Assembly (NCBI GenBank): GCA_951394045.1
Contig: OX595986.1
Span: 4,927,534-4,991,533 of the forward strand
Reading direction: 5' to 3'
From: Nitzschia sp. DOCU1
Lineage: Eukaryota > Bacillariophyta > Bacillariophyceae > Bacillariales > Bacillariaceae
DNA length: 64,000 bases
Position numbers and translations under genes: made by a program
Notes under the pieces: model-generated
Databases searched by the model: none
What the model saw: only the letters and a program-made list of their open reading frames with translations
Told to the model about the DNA's origin: nothing
In this document: in pieces, positions 21,447-32,900 of the stretch
How positions within the stretch are numbered: the first letter of the stretch is position 1
Layout: each line of letters starts with the position of its first letter

Positions 21447-21794
21447 TTACACGACCGCAGTGACAATGATTTCGACCTTGTAGTCGGGCGTCGCCAGCTT
21501 GGCCTCTCCCGTCCAGCGTGCTGGACAGTTTCCCTGAGGGACCCAAGCATCCCAAACCGCATTCATTTCTCCGAAACTGTTAATATCAGCCAGCCAAATC
21601 TGAGTCGTCAAAATCTTGGTTTTGTCGGTCCCCGCAGCAGCGAGCAGACGGTCAATCTCTGCCAGTATAGTCTTGGTTTGATCGGTGACGCTCTCGCCCG
21701 GATTGCCGACCTGACCGGCCAGATAGACGACGCCATTATGGACGACCGCCTGGCTCATACGAGAGCCGCATTCGATGCGCTTAATTTCGGACAT
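21447..21794 (-). CDS. RidA/YjgF family protein
   Basis: 115 residues from the ATG at 21794. The sequence MSQAVVHNGVVYLAGQVG is the standard N-terminal strand of a RidA subfamily, and PAR within NCPARWTGEAKL keeps the Arg that binds the substrate carboxylate in imine deaminases, although the usual following Thr is Trp. RidA proteins hydrolyse reactive 2-aminoacrylate and other enamines/imines. An in-frame upstream ATG at 21899 would add 35 residues with a hydrophobic-basic character, possibly a mitochondrial or plastid leader; I chose the shorter form because it matches the family length. Confidence 0.85.
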   Translation of the reverse strand: MSEIKRIECGSRMSQAVVHNGVVYLAGQVGNPGESVTDQTKTILAEIDRLLAAAGTDKTKILTTQIWLADINSFGEMNAVWDAWVPQGNCPARWTGEAKLATPDYKVEIIVTAVV

Positions 21795-22199
21795 GGTAAT
21801 GGTATCAGTTGCTTTCAAAGAAGGCAGTTTGCAAACGAGAAATAAGTGATGGATCCATATCCGTGGTGATGGTATCCGTTCGATCTTTTGGGAAGTCATC
21901 CAGCGAATTACCCCTCTACTGAAATCTTCGTGAAAGATCCCAAGAAGCTTCCAGTTGGAAGCTTGTGAGAGACTCGGCGGGTGACTCGGTGATCGAAGCA
22001 GTCATAAAAACCTTGTGACGTCATACTATGTATCGCCTTCCTTCCATGACACGTCATCATCATGTCAACCTTTCCCCGTAATATCTTTCGAAGGCTCTCG
22101 CCATGTGATGAGACGATGGCGATAGACTGTGGCAACCATAAAAAGATGCCGCTTCGCAAAGAGTTGTGGTGCATATTGACATAGGCGTCGACATACACC
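21795..22199. promoter_or_regulatory. Divergent promoter between RidA and the desaturase-like gene
   Basis: About 400 bp (300 if the longer RidA start is used). A 177-codon minus-strand frame from 22441 runs mostly antisense to the desaturase gene and is taken as chance. Near 21948-21965 is a short hairpin, GAAGCTTCCAGTTGGAAGCTT, of unknown meaning. Confidence 0.35.
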
Positions 22200-23639
22200 A
22201 TGGCCTCACAACGATTCAATGTTTCCCTGGCGCCATTAGGCGCAGCGGTGCTGTTGCTGCTGCTGTGTTGCATGATGTGCAGCCCTGTGGCTTCCTTTTC
22301 GGCAGCGCTGTCTCCTTCTACTACTACCGGTAGTGTGAGACAACGAGGATCCGTCTGGGCATTGTCTTCCGCTTCGTCCCCCGATCTGTCGTCATCATCT
22401 GCACTCGATGCTGCTGATTCGGATGAAAGCAGTAGCAGCATCAGCCGCCGCCCCCAGCGCCTCTCTCGAGCCGCCCTTTGGCATCAGCAACGACGCAAGG
22501 CCATGATTGCCAAATACGGCAAGGAGATTCTAAATCTCGAACAAGAATCGAGTCAATCCATAGGGCTGCCACTGTTGTTTCTGGGCAACGTGACGTTGCT
22601 CTGTCTAGCGCTGTTGGCAGGTTCCTTGCCCGTTCCGGCGATCGTAGGACTGGCAATCTTTCCAGGAAGCATCTTGAGTCTGTGGCAACTACAAATTCTG
22701 CACGATTGTCTGCATGGAACGCTTTTGGACAAGCAATCAACGTCCAAAAACAAGGCCATGTGGCAACGACGCATCCTGTTTTGGGGGAGCTTACCCTGCG
22801 TCTTTGGATACTATTTGTATTTGCAATACGGGCACTTGTCGCATCACAAGTCGGTGGGTGGGGCGGACGCTTCCCTATTACAACTATTCGATTCCTCTCA
22901 AGTAGACTTTGAAGATGGAGATGTCTTGTTTGTTTCGCATAGAATGAACCTAAAGGGACCGATTGGACCACAAATTCCAATTCCTAGCCTGACAAGGACA
23001 AACGGAACAAGAGAACGCCGATTTCGAATGTCCATTTCTCGCAGTGGCTTTTATTTTTGGCAGACAAATCGTCCCATTTGGAATGCAATCATGTTTGCCA
23101 GCTCGTTTTTGTTTGAACGATATATGCTTTGTTGGAATGATGTCGTTGTGGCAGTGACGGGGCGAAACCTTTTCTTTCCCAACAAACCCAACGAATTTCA
23201 TCGGCAATGTGCTACTTATACAAGATGTGCCGTTGCCTTGCGACTGGCTCTTTATCTACTTGTTGGATGGAAGAGTCTACTGTTTTTGTTCTTGTCGGAA
23301 ACGCTCTGGAGCATTCCACCCCATCCAGCCTGTGCCATGTTTATTACCAATCATGGTTCGAAACAAGACGAGCAGGACGGCGCCTGCCAACCATCCTCCA
23401 GCACCTATGCGGGTAGTTGGTACTCCATTTTGACTCTGGGTACGAATTATCATTGCGAACATCATGATTTTCCAAGTATTCCTTTTCATTTGCTGTACAA
23501 ACTACATCAAATTGCTCCCGAGTATTATCCGGCGTCATTGAATAAAGACAATGTCTTTGAAATCATGAACAAGACATTTGCTCGGCCTGAATTTTACGCC
23601 TGTTCCAATGCCAACCGGTTACAAGAAACTTCACTCTAA
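22200..23639 (+). CDS. Plastid-targeted membrane fatty acid desaturase-like protein
   Basis: 479 residues, one exon. The N-terminus is a strong signal peptide followed by VASFSAAL, close to the diatom ASAF plastid cleavage motif. Three His boxes of the membrane desaturase family are present: HDCLH (168-172), HLSHH (212-216) and NYHCEHHDFP (416-425). Hydrophobic pairs lie between them. The last box and the following IPFHLLYKLHQIAPEYY resemble sphingolipid delta-4 and related desaturases, but the plastid leader argues for another lipid or carotenoid substrate. Activity needs a di-iron centre and an electron donor. A deleted copy of this gene lies at 58044-58344. Confidence 0.82.
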   Translation: MASQRFNVSLAPLGAAVLLLLLCCMMCSPVASFSAALSPSTTTGSVRQRGSVWALSSASSPDLSSSSALDAADSDESSSSISRRPQRLSRAALWHQQRRKAMIAKYGKEILNLEQESSQSIGLPLLFLGNVTLLCLALLAGSLPVPAIVGLAIFPGSILSLWQLQILHDCLHGTLLDKQSTSKNKAMWQRRILFWGSLPCVFGYYLYLQYGHLSHHKSVGGADASLLQLFDSSQVDFEDGDVLFVSHRMNLKGPIGPQIPIPSLTRTNGTRERRFRMSISRSGFYFWQTNRPIWNAIMFASSFLFERYMLCWNDVVVAVTGRNLFFPNKPNEFHRQCATYTRCAVALRLALYLLVGWKSLLFLFLSETLWSIPPHPACAMFITNHGSKQDEQDGACQPSSSTYAGSWYSILTLGTNYHCEHHDFPSIPFHLLYKLHQIAPEYYPASLNKDNVFEIMNKTFARPEFYACSNANRLQETSL

Positions 23640-23936
23640 ATAGAGGGTGCGAGGAACTAGTATGCGTGGGTCCATGACGACGACGCCGGCGGTTCCTCGG
23701 TGATTTTTGGGGGTGCGGTGGATCCGTCGTGGCAGCATAGGCTGCGACCCTTTGGTTCGCGTTGCACTAGTACTGTATGACAACAACAACGATCCAGCTT
23801 GCGCAATGGCAACGTCTCGCTTCCGCAGCAACAAGAGATTCGGGTGCCACAGCTGCGTCGAATCATGGCTGGCGTGGCAGGAACCCGCCTGCTGGAACCT
23901 GCAACAACAACTATTCTCCTCCCGCAATGGAGCCGG

Positions 23937-24195
23937 GCTCGACAACTAGCCGATTCTTTGCAAGCATTGGATTCCAAAATGTATGGAGCCTACTGGTGTT
24001 CTCATTGCTTCGATCAAAATGAACTGCTCGGGATACGTGGAGTGTAGCAAGGAGTCAATTCGCAAACGAAATTATGTCGCCCAAAGAAGTACCGGGATAT
24101 CCCACGTGGGAAACTCACGGGCAATTATATCCAGGACAACAAGAATTAGACGAATTGGAGGATCTAGTCAAGACGATTCAATCAGGTATTAGTAA
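23937..24195 (+). pseudogene. Broken thioredoxin-fold gene (VKOR/LTO1-type Trx domain)
   Basis: Translation in shifting frames gives blocks that match the thioredoxin-like domain found at the C-terminus of plant and algal VKOR fusions: LADSLQALDSKMYGAYWCSHCFDQ (frame 1, containing the CxxC site WCSHC at about 23991-24005), then YVECSKE, then KEVPGYPTWETHGQLYPGQQ and ELDELEDLVKTIQSG in other frames. A stop and at least two frameshifts or small deletions separate them, so no functional protein can be made. No VKOR membrane part was found upstream. It lies about 300 bp downstream of the desaturase gene on the same strand. Confidence 0.7.
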
Positions 24196-24871
24196 GACTC
24201 GAATGGGTGCCCGTTGTTGAATTTGGAGATTTGCCAAGTCAAAGGTCCCGTCTTGGGCAAGCTTTGGTTCGACCAGCCATGAGGACACCCGTAGTGTTTG
24301 ACTTTCGATTTGGTGTCGGCTTGCAATGTGCAATTCTACGTTAGATGTTGGTTGCTACCTTTGCTCCTGCTGAGTTACTACATGATTGTGTCGGTCATCT
24401 ATTAGTACCATGCTACTGAGTTTAGGGAACACTACTCTAGTACCAGGTAGGCCAATTGCACTGTCCGTATTATTACTACGACGGAGGCTCCCAGTAAAAA
24501 AGTGCGTACCGTAGTACTATCGGGTTAACCAATGCATCCACAGTCAGTACTTGACGCTTGCTTGTATAGAGCAGCATACTAGGGTACGGAGAGCTATTAC
24601 CAGTACGACTGCTGCTGAAGATAGGCTGGTTCGTGACGCGTAGGACTTGTTCGCTACCGGTAATCTGCTGAAGTGTCAGGCTTGAAACTATAAACAAATA
24701 GTTGTCTATACGTATATTTTACATTTTCTATTGGCGTATTGCGGGAATATGGTCACGCAATCAATACTATGAAACACTAGCCGAGACATAAAATGCAAAG
24801 TGGAGTGGGCTCGTTTGGAGACCGACCACATCAAAGACCAGGCATCCAACCAAACTAGAGAAGGATACTTC
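24196..24871. other. Intergenic region
   Basis: About 680 bp rich in CTAG/GTAC-type tetranucleotides, containing the 3' flank of the silicic acid transporter gene. No coding or RNA feature recognised. Confidence 0.4.
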
Positions 24872-26634
24872 TTAGGCTTCTTGAGTATCCGATAGAATAT
24901 CAATGTCAGATTCCATTCCACCCTCTGTCGATGCGTCCATAGCAGACACTTGCTCTTCGTTAAGATCCTTGAGGGCCTTAATTTCGAGGTGCAGCGCTTG
25001 TTCCATTGTCTTGCGTTCTTCATCAGACAAAGCCTCTCGAACTTGTTCCCGAAGAGACTTGATGTTGCCCAAGATCTCCGTTCGTCGAGTAGTAAACGAG
25101 TGCATGGGTCCCAAGGCTCGCCATTCTTCGGGGAAGTTCTTGGCTCCAGGAGCATAGTTGAGAATGTTGGTACCAATGTGGGCCTCGGCCACCGAGTCTC
25201 CGTGGGCAGACGACAAGTCGGCCTTGTTCATGGCCGCACGCTCTTCGGGAGTACCAATGTAAACTTCATCGTGTTGGAATCCAGCAATCTTCTTGTGGAT
25301 GATACCCAAGAACCAAGCTCCGGCGCAGATACCCGTCGCCTCCAAGAACAAGGCGCAACGAAGGAAAACGTAGACCAGAGGGTTGGAAAGAAAGGCAATA
25401 GGGAAGGCCGAAGCAACCAATTGCCAAGCGATGGATCCAAGGATGGTAGTGATAATGGCACCCAAGAAGCCCATGTTGAAAAACTTTTGGATGGAATCAG
25501 AGACGCCGAAGATGTTGGGGTCAACACCAATCTCAACGTTCAAGGTAGTAACTCGAGCAATCACAAAGAAGCAAAGAGTGACACACATTTGACGTCCAAC
25601 CATGAATCCAGGAAGGTTGCGTCCTTCTCCGCGGAACAAGAGCTCGCAAGTCTTCATGGCCATGGGGTGATCTCCGCGCTCCTTCTTGGGAAGCTTGGAG
25701 ACGGCAAAGAAGGCGATTTGCATACCCTCCAACAAACCGACAACGGACATGAGCACAAAGAAGAGAACGACGGCAACGCCGTTGGGTACACCCTCCCACA
25801 TGGTCGTTTCTCCTTGGAACAGAGCCGCCAATGTGACGGCAAGGGCGAAACCGAGGATAGCAACGGACCAGATGCAACGTCCCCAGAAGAAGACTGCCTG
25901 AGCGGGGGTTCGAGGCGCTTCGTTGGTGGCAATGGGCTTTCCGGCCAACCAGTAGAAGAAGTATTGGATAAGGTACGAAGTGTGCATGACACCAGTAATC
26001 TCGATGAGCATAGCAACCCAGAATGTAAAAGTCATAAAGTGGGTGTTGATGTAATCAAGCATGCAGTGCGAGGCGTTGGTCTGTTCCAAAAATGTAAAGT
26101 TAGCGAGTGCTTTGAAACAGAGATGAAAAGGAAGCAATCAGCGGAAAAAGTCGAGCTTACCTGAGCCGTGAGCTGTCCGACAGTGACGACGGTCAAAACC
26201 ATGGCAATACCCGATCCAAGGAAGATGTTTTCCAACCAGCTGGGGAAGTTGAACACTTCGGCGCCAGAAAGAGGAGCACCGCACATGTTGATAGTAAAGT
26301 TGATAAAGATAACCATGAACTGACGTCCCATGAGGTATCGGTCCAAGTTGTCTCCCTTGTGTCCCTGAGAGCAGATCTTGTACGTGATGGGGTGCGATTC
26401 CTTGTAGAGGTCGCGGTTCACAGGGGGAAGCCCGACCATGGAGCACTGGCCTCCTTCGACCATGGACATCCAGGTGATACCAACCCACATGACCACGATG
26501 GCAAGGGCGGGGTGGACCTCACTGGCCAGCTTGGTGTTTCCATTGAGTTGCAAGGCAGTAACAATCACGATGGAGAAAACCACGAGAAACATGGAGTATC
26601 CCATCTTCACGTAATCGAAAGTAGAGTGATGCAT
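24872..26634 (-). CDS. SIT: Silicic acid transporter (SIT)
   Basis: Exons 26634-26161 and 26080-24872, with an 80-nt GTAAG...ACAG intron in phase 0, encode 560 residues, the normal SIT size. About ten hydrophobic helices form two homologous halves. Each half has the SIT signature pair: EGGQ (60-63) and GRQ (103-105); EGMQ (276-279) and GRQ (320-322). The C-terminal 100 residues are cytosolic and charged, with a coiled coil (IKSLREQVREALSDEERKT) as in other diatom SITs. SITs couple sodium to Si(OH)4 uptake for the silica wall, mostly at the plasma membrane. The intron separates the two halves, consistent with an inverted or tandem duplication origin but not proof of it. Confidence 0.96.
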
Positions 26635-28356
26635 GATGGCTGGTTTGTTGTTTTGCAGACAAACACTCGACTTCTAGCTAGACGGTAGCGATTTATACAA
26701 GCAAGTCCTTCGTTCTAAAAAGACTACGAAACACTTTCTCTCGATGAATGATTCGAGAGGGAGTTGTGGTTGTGATTATGATGAGAATAGAAAGTTGCGA
26801 TGATCGATGTCGTGAAGGGCATTGGACCGTCGTGTGAAGAAAAAATTCGGGCACACTCACACATACGTTGGTGTCGGCTGGTTGAGTGCGTCGTGGCATG
26901 CAGTCCTCTAACAAAAATAACCCTTTCCGTTATTGCCGAAAGCATCATTTAGAGGCACATGAAACGATGCCAATAGATTTAGCGAATCCTTTATCCGATG
27001 ATACTCAGTTTTAGCGGCGGTCTGCGAAGGTATACGGCGGCGTTGGATATAATCAATATATTCATCCGGGAATAGAATTTTAAAAGTGCGCGGGAGACTT
27101 ATTTTCCCGCCAACAAAGATCCAAGCAACGTCCACCTTCGGATCGAGCATCGCATACCGGGCATCGGAATCTGCGCGCGAGTCAAATGCAACCATGCCTG
27201 AAAGATCGTTCTTGTGGAGAGTTCTCAGACAATGAAACCTTCTTTATTAACTCTGAATGAAGGGACGCCAAAGCTATTCATATGTCCCCAGTGCCCCAAT
27301 GATGACGATGGGGCGGCGTAGATCATGCGTATGGTTTCTGTTACAGATCCCTTGAGTCCTTATTGTTAAAGCAGAATCAGGACGTCGCTGTCGTCGGCAG
27401 GATGAATGAACTATGGCTTTCGACATGCCGTCTTCCCTTTTGAGTAAATAAACATGGCATGCCCCGCCCAATCAAGACTATGATTATTTCCGACAGAATA
27501 ACGCCGTAGATCTGCAGATCGGACCAAGAATCCTCCAAGAATACCATGGCATCTGGTTAACGAAGAAAGGGCAACCATTGAATTGGCCCCGCTATATTGA
27601 GAAGGATATCAAACAGCAACAATCAAACTTACCATGAAAACACTCGGAACGAGTAGTACTGTTGGTGGAGTTCTGGTGTTGAATAACGCTGTTTGTGCAG
27701 ACAGTATCATCATTCGTACGAGAGCGACTTTTAATATTAGCAATGCTGCTGCTGTCTCGTCGTCGGCGTCATTCTGCCACTTATGGGTACAGTCATAAAG
27801 CAAGAACCCTTCTAGAGTAGCGATAGCACGACGAACTACTACTGCTACGACTACTCTGTGATCGTTTGCTAAGGAGTTCTGCTTCGTGCGTCAGGCTTCT
27901 TGCTGAGCGAGGATTGTGCTACTACTCTAGTCTCTAGTAGCCTGCTACTATTAAATCAGCTCTTTGGAGAAAGCAAGGCAGAACAATCTCTCTGACTATC
28001 CAGGTCAAATCCGTATTAGTATGGGTGATGATCCCCCTCCCCTGTCCAACAGTACAGTACTGTAGCTACCGCTAGCCAGCTGGACTCCAGCAAGTCGAAT
28101 TGAGTCGAATACGCGCTCTGTGCAGGCTGACGTGTCCGTCTGGCCGCCCTGCCTTCCTTGCTTATTGGCGGCAGTACTGACTGTAGTGCACCTCCGCGCC
28201 CCCCGGTCAGAGCGTTTTTACGATCGCCTCTCAAAAATGGACTTCGCCATTTGACTCTCGTCTCACAGTCCGCCATCCACCATTGCATTTCGTTTCTTCC
28301 TTTCCTTCCCATCCATAGCACACTCCAATAGAACACCAACAATCGACATTAGCACC
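26635..28356. promoter_or_regulatory. Long divergent upstream region of SIT and the SEC14-like gene
   Basis: 1.7 kb between two divergent ATGs, the longest such spacer among intact genes here. Both promoters must lie in it. A 95-codon ATG frame on the minus strand (26908-27195) shows no family features. Upstream of the SEC14-like start, 28200-28340 is rich in CCTTCC/TTCC. No tRNA or other RNA is recognised. Confidence 0.4.
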
Positions 28357-29427
28357 ATGGCCCCACTCGCCCTGTCTTCGTCGAAACGCCGCTTGCTAAA
28401 GAGCGCCTCTTCCTTGGGCAGTGGCACTTTGCAAGAGGACAATCAGGTCGAGTGGTCCACAAAGTCGTCGGCGGCATCGGCACTCGTCGACGCCCCGCCT
28501 CAGGGATGTTCCTCCTTCCATTATGACTTTGATCCAACCACGGGCCTTCCAGTCTTTGATATTGATGACTGTAGTGACGATGAGTTGCTCGGTGGAGAAG
28601 TGTCTCCTTTAGTGTCATTGACTCGCGACGAGGAACTGCGCGGCATTTACTACTTGAGAAGTCAACTTTCCCTCAAGGAAAAGGCCGAACTCACGGATCC
28701 TCGCATGCTCATTCGTCATTTTCGAGCCGAAAAGGGCAATGCCACCAAAGCGTTGGAGACTTTACGAGATGCCTTGCAATGGCGACGGGACTTTGAAGCG
28801 AATGCTCTACGAGTTTGCATGACTAACTCTGGCATCAGCAAGGTCAAGGGCAGCAAAGACTACGAGGCCATGATGCGGCTGGAAAATGCCACGGGCAAAA
28901 TCTTTGTCCGCGGTACGACACTGGAAGGTCGTGCCTTGATGTACATGTTTGCCATGCGAAACAATACCCATAGCGACATGGACAATATGAGACATTTGGT
29001 ATGGAACTTGGAAAAGGCAATTCGAGTCACCTTTTCAAAATCACAAGGTCGACTCGACAAGTATTGCTTATTGATTGATTGTGCCAATTACAATTTGAGC
29101 AAAGCACCATCGATGCATGCCAGTAAAATGACATTGGATGTGTTACAAAAGCATTTTAAAGAACGCATGCATCGAGTGTACATTTTGAATCCACCACTGG
29201 CCTTTCGAATTTTTTGGAAATTGGTGCAACCCTTTGTGGATCCCGTCACCAAGACCAAGCTATTGTTTTGTTCACCAGGAAGTCCAGGAGTGGAACAACT
29301 CTATCGGGAAGTGGGGCCTGAACAAGCCAAGCGATTGGAAGAATGTGCGTTTGGAACGGAACCGATTCGGGAATTCAATTCCAAAGAATATCTGGAATTA
29401 CCCATGGAAGTAGGTTTTGATGAATGA
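28357..29427 (+). CDS. SEC14-like CRAL-TRIO lipid-transfer protein
   Basis: 356 residues. The N-terminal 90 residues are polar and variable. A CRAL-TRIO N helix bundle follows (MLIRHFRAEKGNATKALETL, about 117-137), then the lipid-binding domain (about 170-330) with YCLLIDCANYNLSKAP, FKERMHRVYILNPPLAFRIFWKLVQPF and the conserved VDPVTKTKL block. These proteins hold phosphoinositides or other hydrophobic ligands and present them to enzymes on membranes. No membrane helix or targeting leader is visible. The ligand is not predictable from the sequence. Confidence 0.9.
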   Translation: MAPLALSSSKRRLLKSASSLGSGTLQEDNQVEWSTKSSAASALVDAPPQGCSSFHYDFDPTTGLPVFDIDDCSDDELLGGEVSPLVSLTRDEELRGIYYLRSQLSLKEKAELTDPRMLIRHFRAEKGNATKALETLRDALQWRRDFEANALRVCMTNSGISKVKGSKDYEAMMRLENATGKIFVRGTTLEGRALMYMFAMRNNTHSDMDNMRHLVWNLEKAIRVTFSKSQGRLDKYCLLIDCANYNLSKAPSMHASKMTLDVLQKHFKERMHRVYILNPPLAFRIFWKLVQPFVDPVTKTKLLFCSPGSPGVEQLYREVGPEQAKRLEECAFGTEPIREFNSKEYLELPMEVGFDE

Positions 29428-29957
29428 ATGAACGAGAACGAAATATAACGATACAGAGTAACTGGTTATTAGGGGGATGATGTTATCTTTCTTGTTAGTA
29501 GGGGCGCATTCACGGAACCCGAGTAGCTTCTTTCGGCCTATCCTCTAGCGCTGCTTCAACTATCATAATAGCTAGAGTCGATAGACTTTACAAGCAAGAC
29601 TACGCCATTAACACACAGCACAGTCGCTGCTTCAACCATAATAGTTATTAGAGTCGACAAGCAATGTAATCTGTTAAAACTAGTATCTCGCGAGCTACTG
29701 CTGTTCGGCTAGGTACTCCTGCTGACTGATAAGAAACATATGCTACGCAAAAAGGAAGCCACTCCAAGAACCGATTGTAATAGTACGGCTAGTCAAATAG
29801 CTCTACTATCACTACGGATCAAAGGGGCTTGTAATGTTGCACATTCAGCCTACCCGTCACTACTAGGAGCTACTTCTAATATTCGCTACTTCAACAACTA
29901 TAATAACCAATGTTGACTAGCAAGACTTGATGCGTCCATGGTAGCTCCCGAATGCTC
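29428..29957. repeat. Convergent spacer with degenerate short repeats
   Basis: 530 bp. The phrase GCTGCTTCAAC..ATAATAG....GAGTCGA occurs near 29549 and 29625, with a weaker copy near 29883 (GCTACTTCAACAACTATAATAACC). The copies are 20-30 bp and imperfect. No gene is seen. Confidence 0.4.
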
Positions 29958-32900
29958 TTACTCCATTAACTCACGGCATGGAATAGTCCCGTTCCCTCCA
30001 TTCAAAGAGCACACCTGACCTGTGGGGTCATACTCATCTTCGTCGTCCACCCGCTTCATGGCCCCGGCCAGACGAAAACGTTCCGCACGCCGACGAGCCA
30101 ATTCCCGTACTAGCTCTTCTTCTCCAAAGTCAGCGAGAGCCTGACTAGTAGCGCTAGTTGCCGTTTTGGATTCAAAGTGCTCTGGTGTGGATTCCTTCTT
30201 CTCTTCTTCGCCCTCGCTGACGCCGTTGGGCCTGGCCCTTTTGCCTTGACGAGAGTTGTCTCCCTGCTGTCGACTCTTTGTCTTCCGGTGGGTTTCCTTG
30301 CGACTCTTGTCCAAAGCCTCTTCCGTGTACGATCGTAGAATAGCTGTAGCGTCATCGTGCATGAGCGGCAACAGAGACCGCTTTATGTTGTCGTAAAAGT
30401 AGGGATACAAGCTTTCTTCTTTGGCTAACAACTTTTTGATGCGAGCGCGTTCTTTGGGCTCTTCGAAACACGCGGGGCAGTTTTCGTTGATAATGGGAAG
30501 ATTGGCCGATTTCGCAAAGTCAGTCATGACAGATTCTCGACAATAGGCCAATGGACGAATAACAGATAAGTCGCCTGCGTTGATTCTATAGTTGGCTGTA
30601 GCCCAAAACAAGGAGAGCAGGAGGTTAGAAGTAAAGAGCACTTGTCCGTGCACCGCCCGGGAATTCCAACGACTTGCCTTTCATGGTCCGCAAAAAGCCA
30701 TTATGCATAACACTCATCATGAAAGACTCTGCCAAGTCATCCAAATGTTGCGCCAAGACGAGTTTGTTGCAGTTGTTCTTTCGAGCTGTTGTGTAGAGAT
30801 TGCCACGTTTCATGCGAGCGCAGAAACTGCAGAGCGACGAGACCACCTTTCCGTCCTTGCCTGCATTTGCAGCTCGTTCAACAATATCATCCCGAATGTA
30901 ATGGTACTTGAGTCCAAGCGACTCGACGTATGGAATCAATGGCGACGGATCAAAGGAAGGAGTCATTGGATCAATTGTACAAACTTCGATCTCAAAATTG
31001 ATCGGCAGCTTCTTTTTGAATTCCAGTAGTACGTGCAATAGACTAAGAGAATCCTTCCCACCCGACAGTCCCAGCAACAGTCGATCTCCTTCTTCAAGCA
31101 TATCCCTGTGATTTTGGATATTGTCCAGTGGGTTAGCGGGGTGCCCCTAAAACATCAAATATGTAATATCTACGTACCATTGGATAATGGCTTGCGTCAC
31201 TAAACGCATCATTTTGGCTGGAGGCTTCACGTGTTTATGTCGCTTCTGCTTTGTGGGCTTTTCGGTGGGCGTGACTTCGGGAACGGAGCTAATGGAAGGG
31301 TGAATTGCCACCATACAGCCTTGACCCCAGGCTGCCGAGTCTCGTTGCGGCTTCTTCTTTTCGTGTTTTTCAATGACAGGTACATCCGACGGTAAAGGCA
31401 CGTCCGGGGGTAGATTGCTCATCTTTGAGACTCCTTTTGCAACAGCCGTCTGTCGACGTCGCTCAAGGGCGGCGTCAATTACTTCCCATTGACCGCTGGC
31501 GGAATCATATATTTGGCAGTTTGAAGACAATTCCCCATCGTCGTAGCCTACCTCAATCTCTTCCCACGACGCTAGACCAGAGTGCTCTCCATCTCGGAAT
31601 GTGACTGCTTCGGACGCTGCCGCATTTTCTATCACAGTGGTAGGACCGGCACTTCCTGTAGTCGTAGGAGCCCGCTCGTTTGCCGACGGAGCCTGCAAAA
31701 ATTCCGCAATAGAGGACCACGAGTCGGATTCTGGTTGATAGACAAGACAAGCCTCCGTCAATTCTCCATCATCAAAGCCCGCTCGAATCTCATGCAGCGA
31801 GGCCGTTCCGGTATGTTCGCCTTCGCGAAATTGAAACGTAGGGTGCGTGTCCTTCGCCTCTGTAGGTGCGCTGCTTGATGGAGCTTCCTCCGACATGGCA
31901 ATAGGGGATCCCTCTTGTTCATCCTCCACTGGAAACCATGCAATGGGTCGTACTGCACCCACAAGGGCAGTCTTATCCATCGTGCCAGGCACATGGTCTA
32001 GTCCTTGCTGCAAAGACAAGGCGACTTCTTTTGGATAGACATACCACCTTAGCAATGACAAGGTTGAAGAATCCTCATCTTTTTCATGAGACATTTTGAT
32101 AGCTTGGACCAAACTCGCATGATCATTCACAACAAGCTCCAATAAGCGATTAGCCGCGGCCATGGCTTCTGTCAACTCTGGCGCAACCTCCTGACTACTA
32201 TTTGCGGTCAGATCCGTCCGACCTAATACATTGCTCTTGTAGTGCGACAACCATTTGCGTGCCGTCTTTCCCAAGGGAGCCCCCGGTCTTGATTTGTGTC
32301 GCCATTCTCCTGTTCGATGATTGCAACGATATACATGCATCAACTTCCATCCATGTTGGGCAACCCATGATATAGCATCCAACACATAGTTTGCAATTGC
32401 CTCGGTAGTTCCAAAGGTCGGCAAACTCAGTCGAGTAAAGCCCGGCCTCAACAGTTCATCCTTGGAATGAACGAGACATTCTTCCACTGCCGCATTCACT
32501 GTTCCATTGAGGCCCAACAAATACTGAGCATAAGGGCCGGCACATTGACAGCCTCCCCTGGATTGAATTCCAAAAATATCGTTGAGCAAGGTGCAGACGT
32601 AATTGTAATGAAGAAATCTCGTTCCGCACTTGATCAAAAAGGAAAAGATTGGGAGCTTTTGTTGATGATGATTCGACTTGCCACTGCTGCCATCATCGCC
32701 GTCCATGAGAACCAAATTTGGAATTTCTGACAATTTCTGTTGGATGCGTTGTGCGCGAAGCAAATCGTAATCGAGCACCGTCTGCGTTGTGGCAGTCGTC
32801 GAAGTCATTATTTGTTGGAATTGTTTCTTGAGTTGTTGTTTGGCGGTCAATGCCAGTCCCAATCTCCAAATCCCCACAATATTGGGCGTCCCACCTTCAA

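Noticed and set aside
21908..22441. 177-codon minus-strand ORF
   Set aside because: Largely antisense to the desaturase signal and transit region; low-complexity reflection of it.
24950..26164. 404-codon plus-strand ORF
   Set aside because: Antisense to the SIT gene; the SIT frame has all family motifs and this one has none.
26908..27195. 95-codon minus-strand ORF upstream of SIT
   Set aside because: Has an ATG, but no recognisable motif or targeting signal, and it lies in a promoter region.
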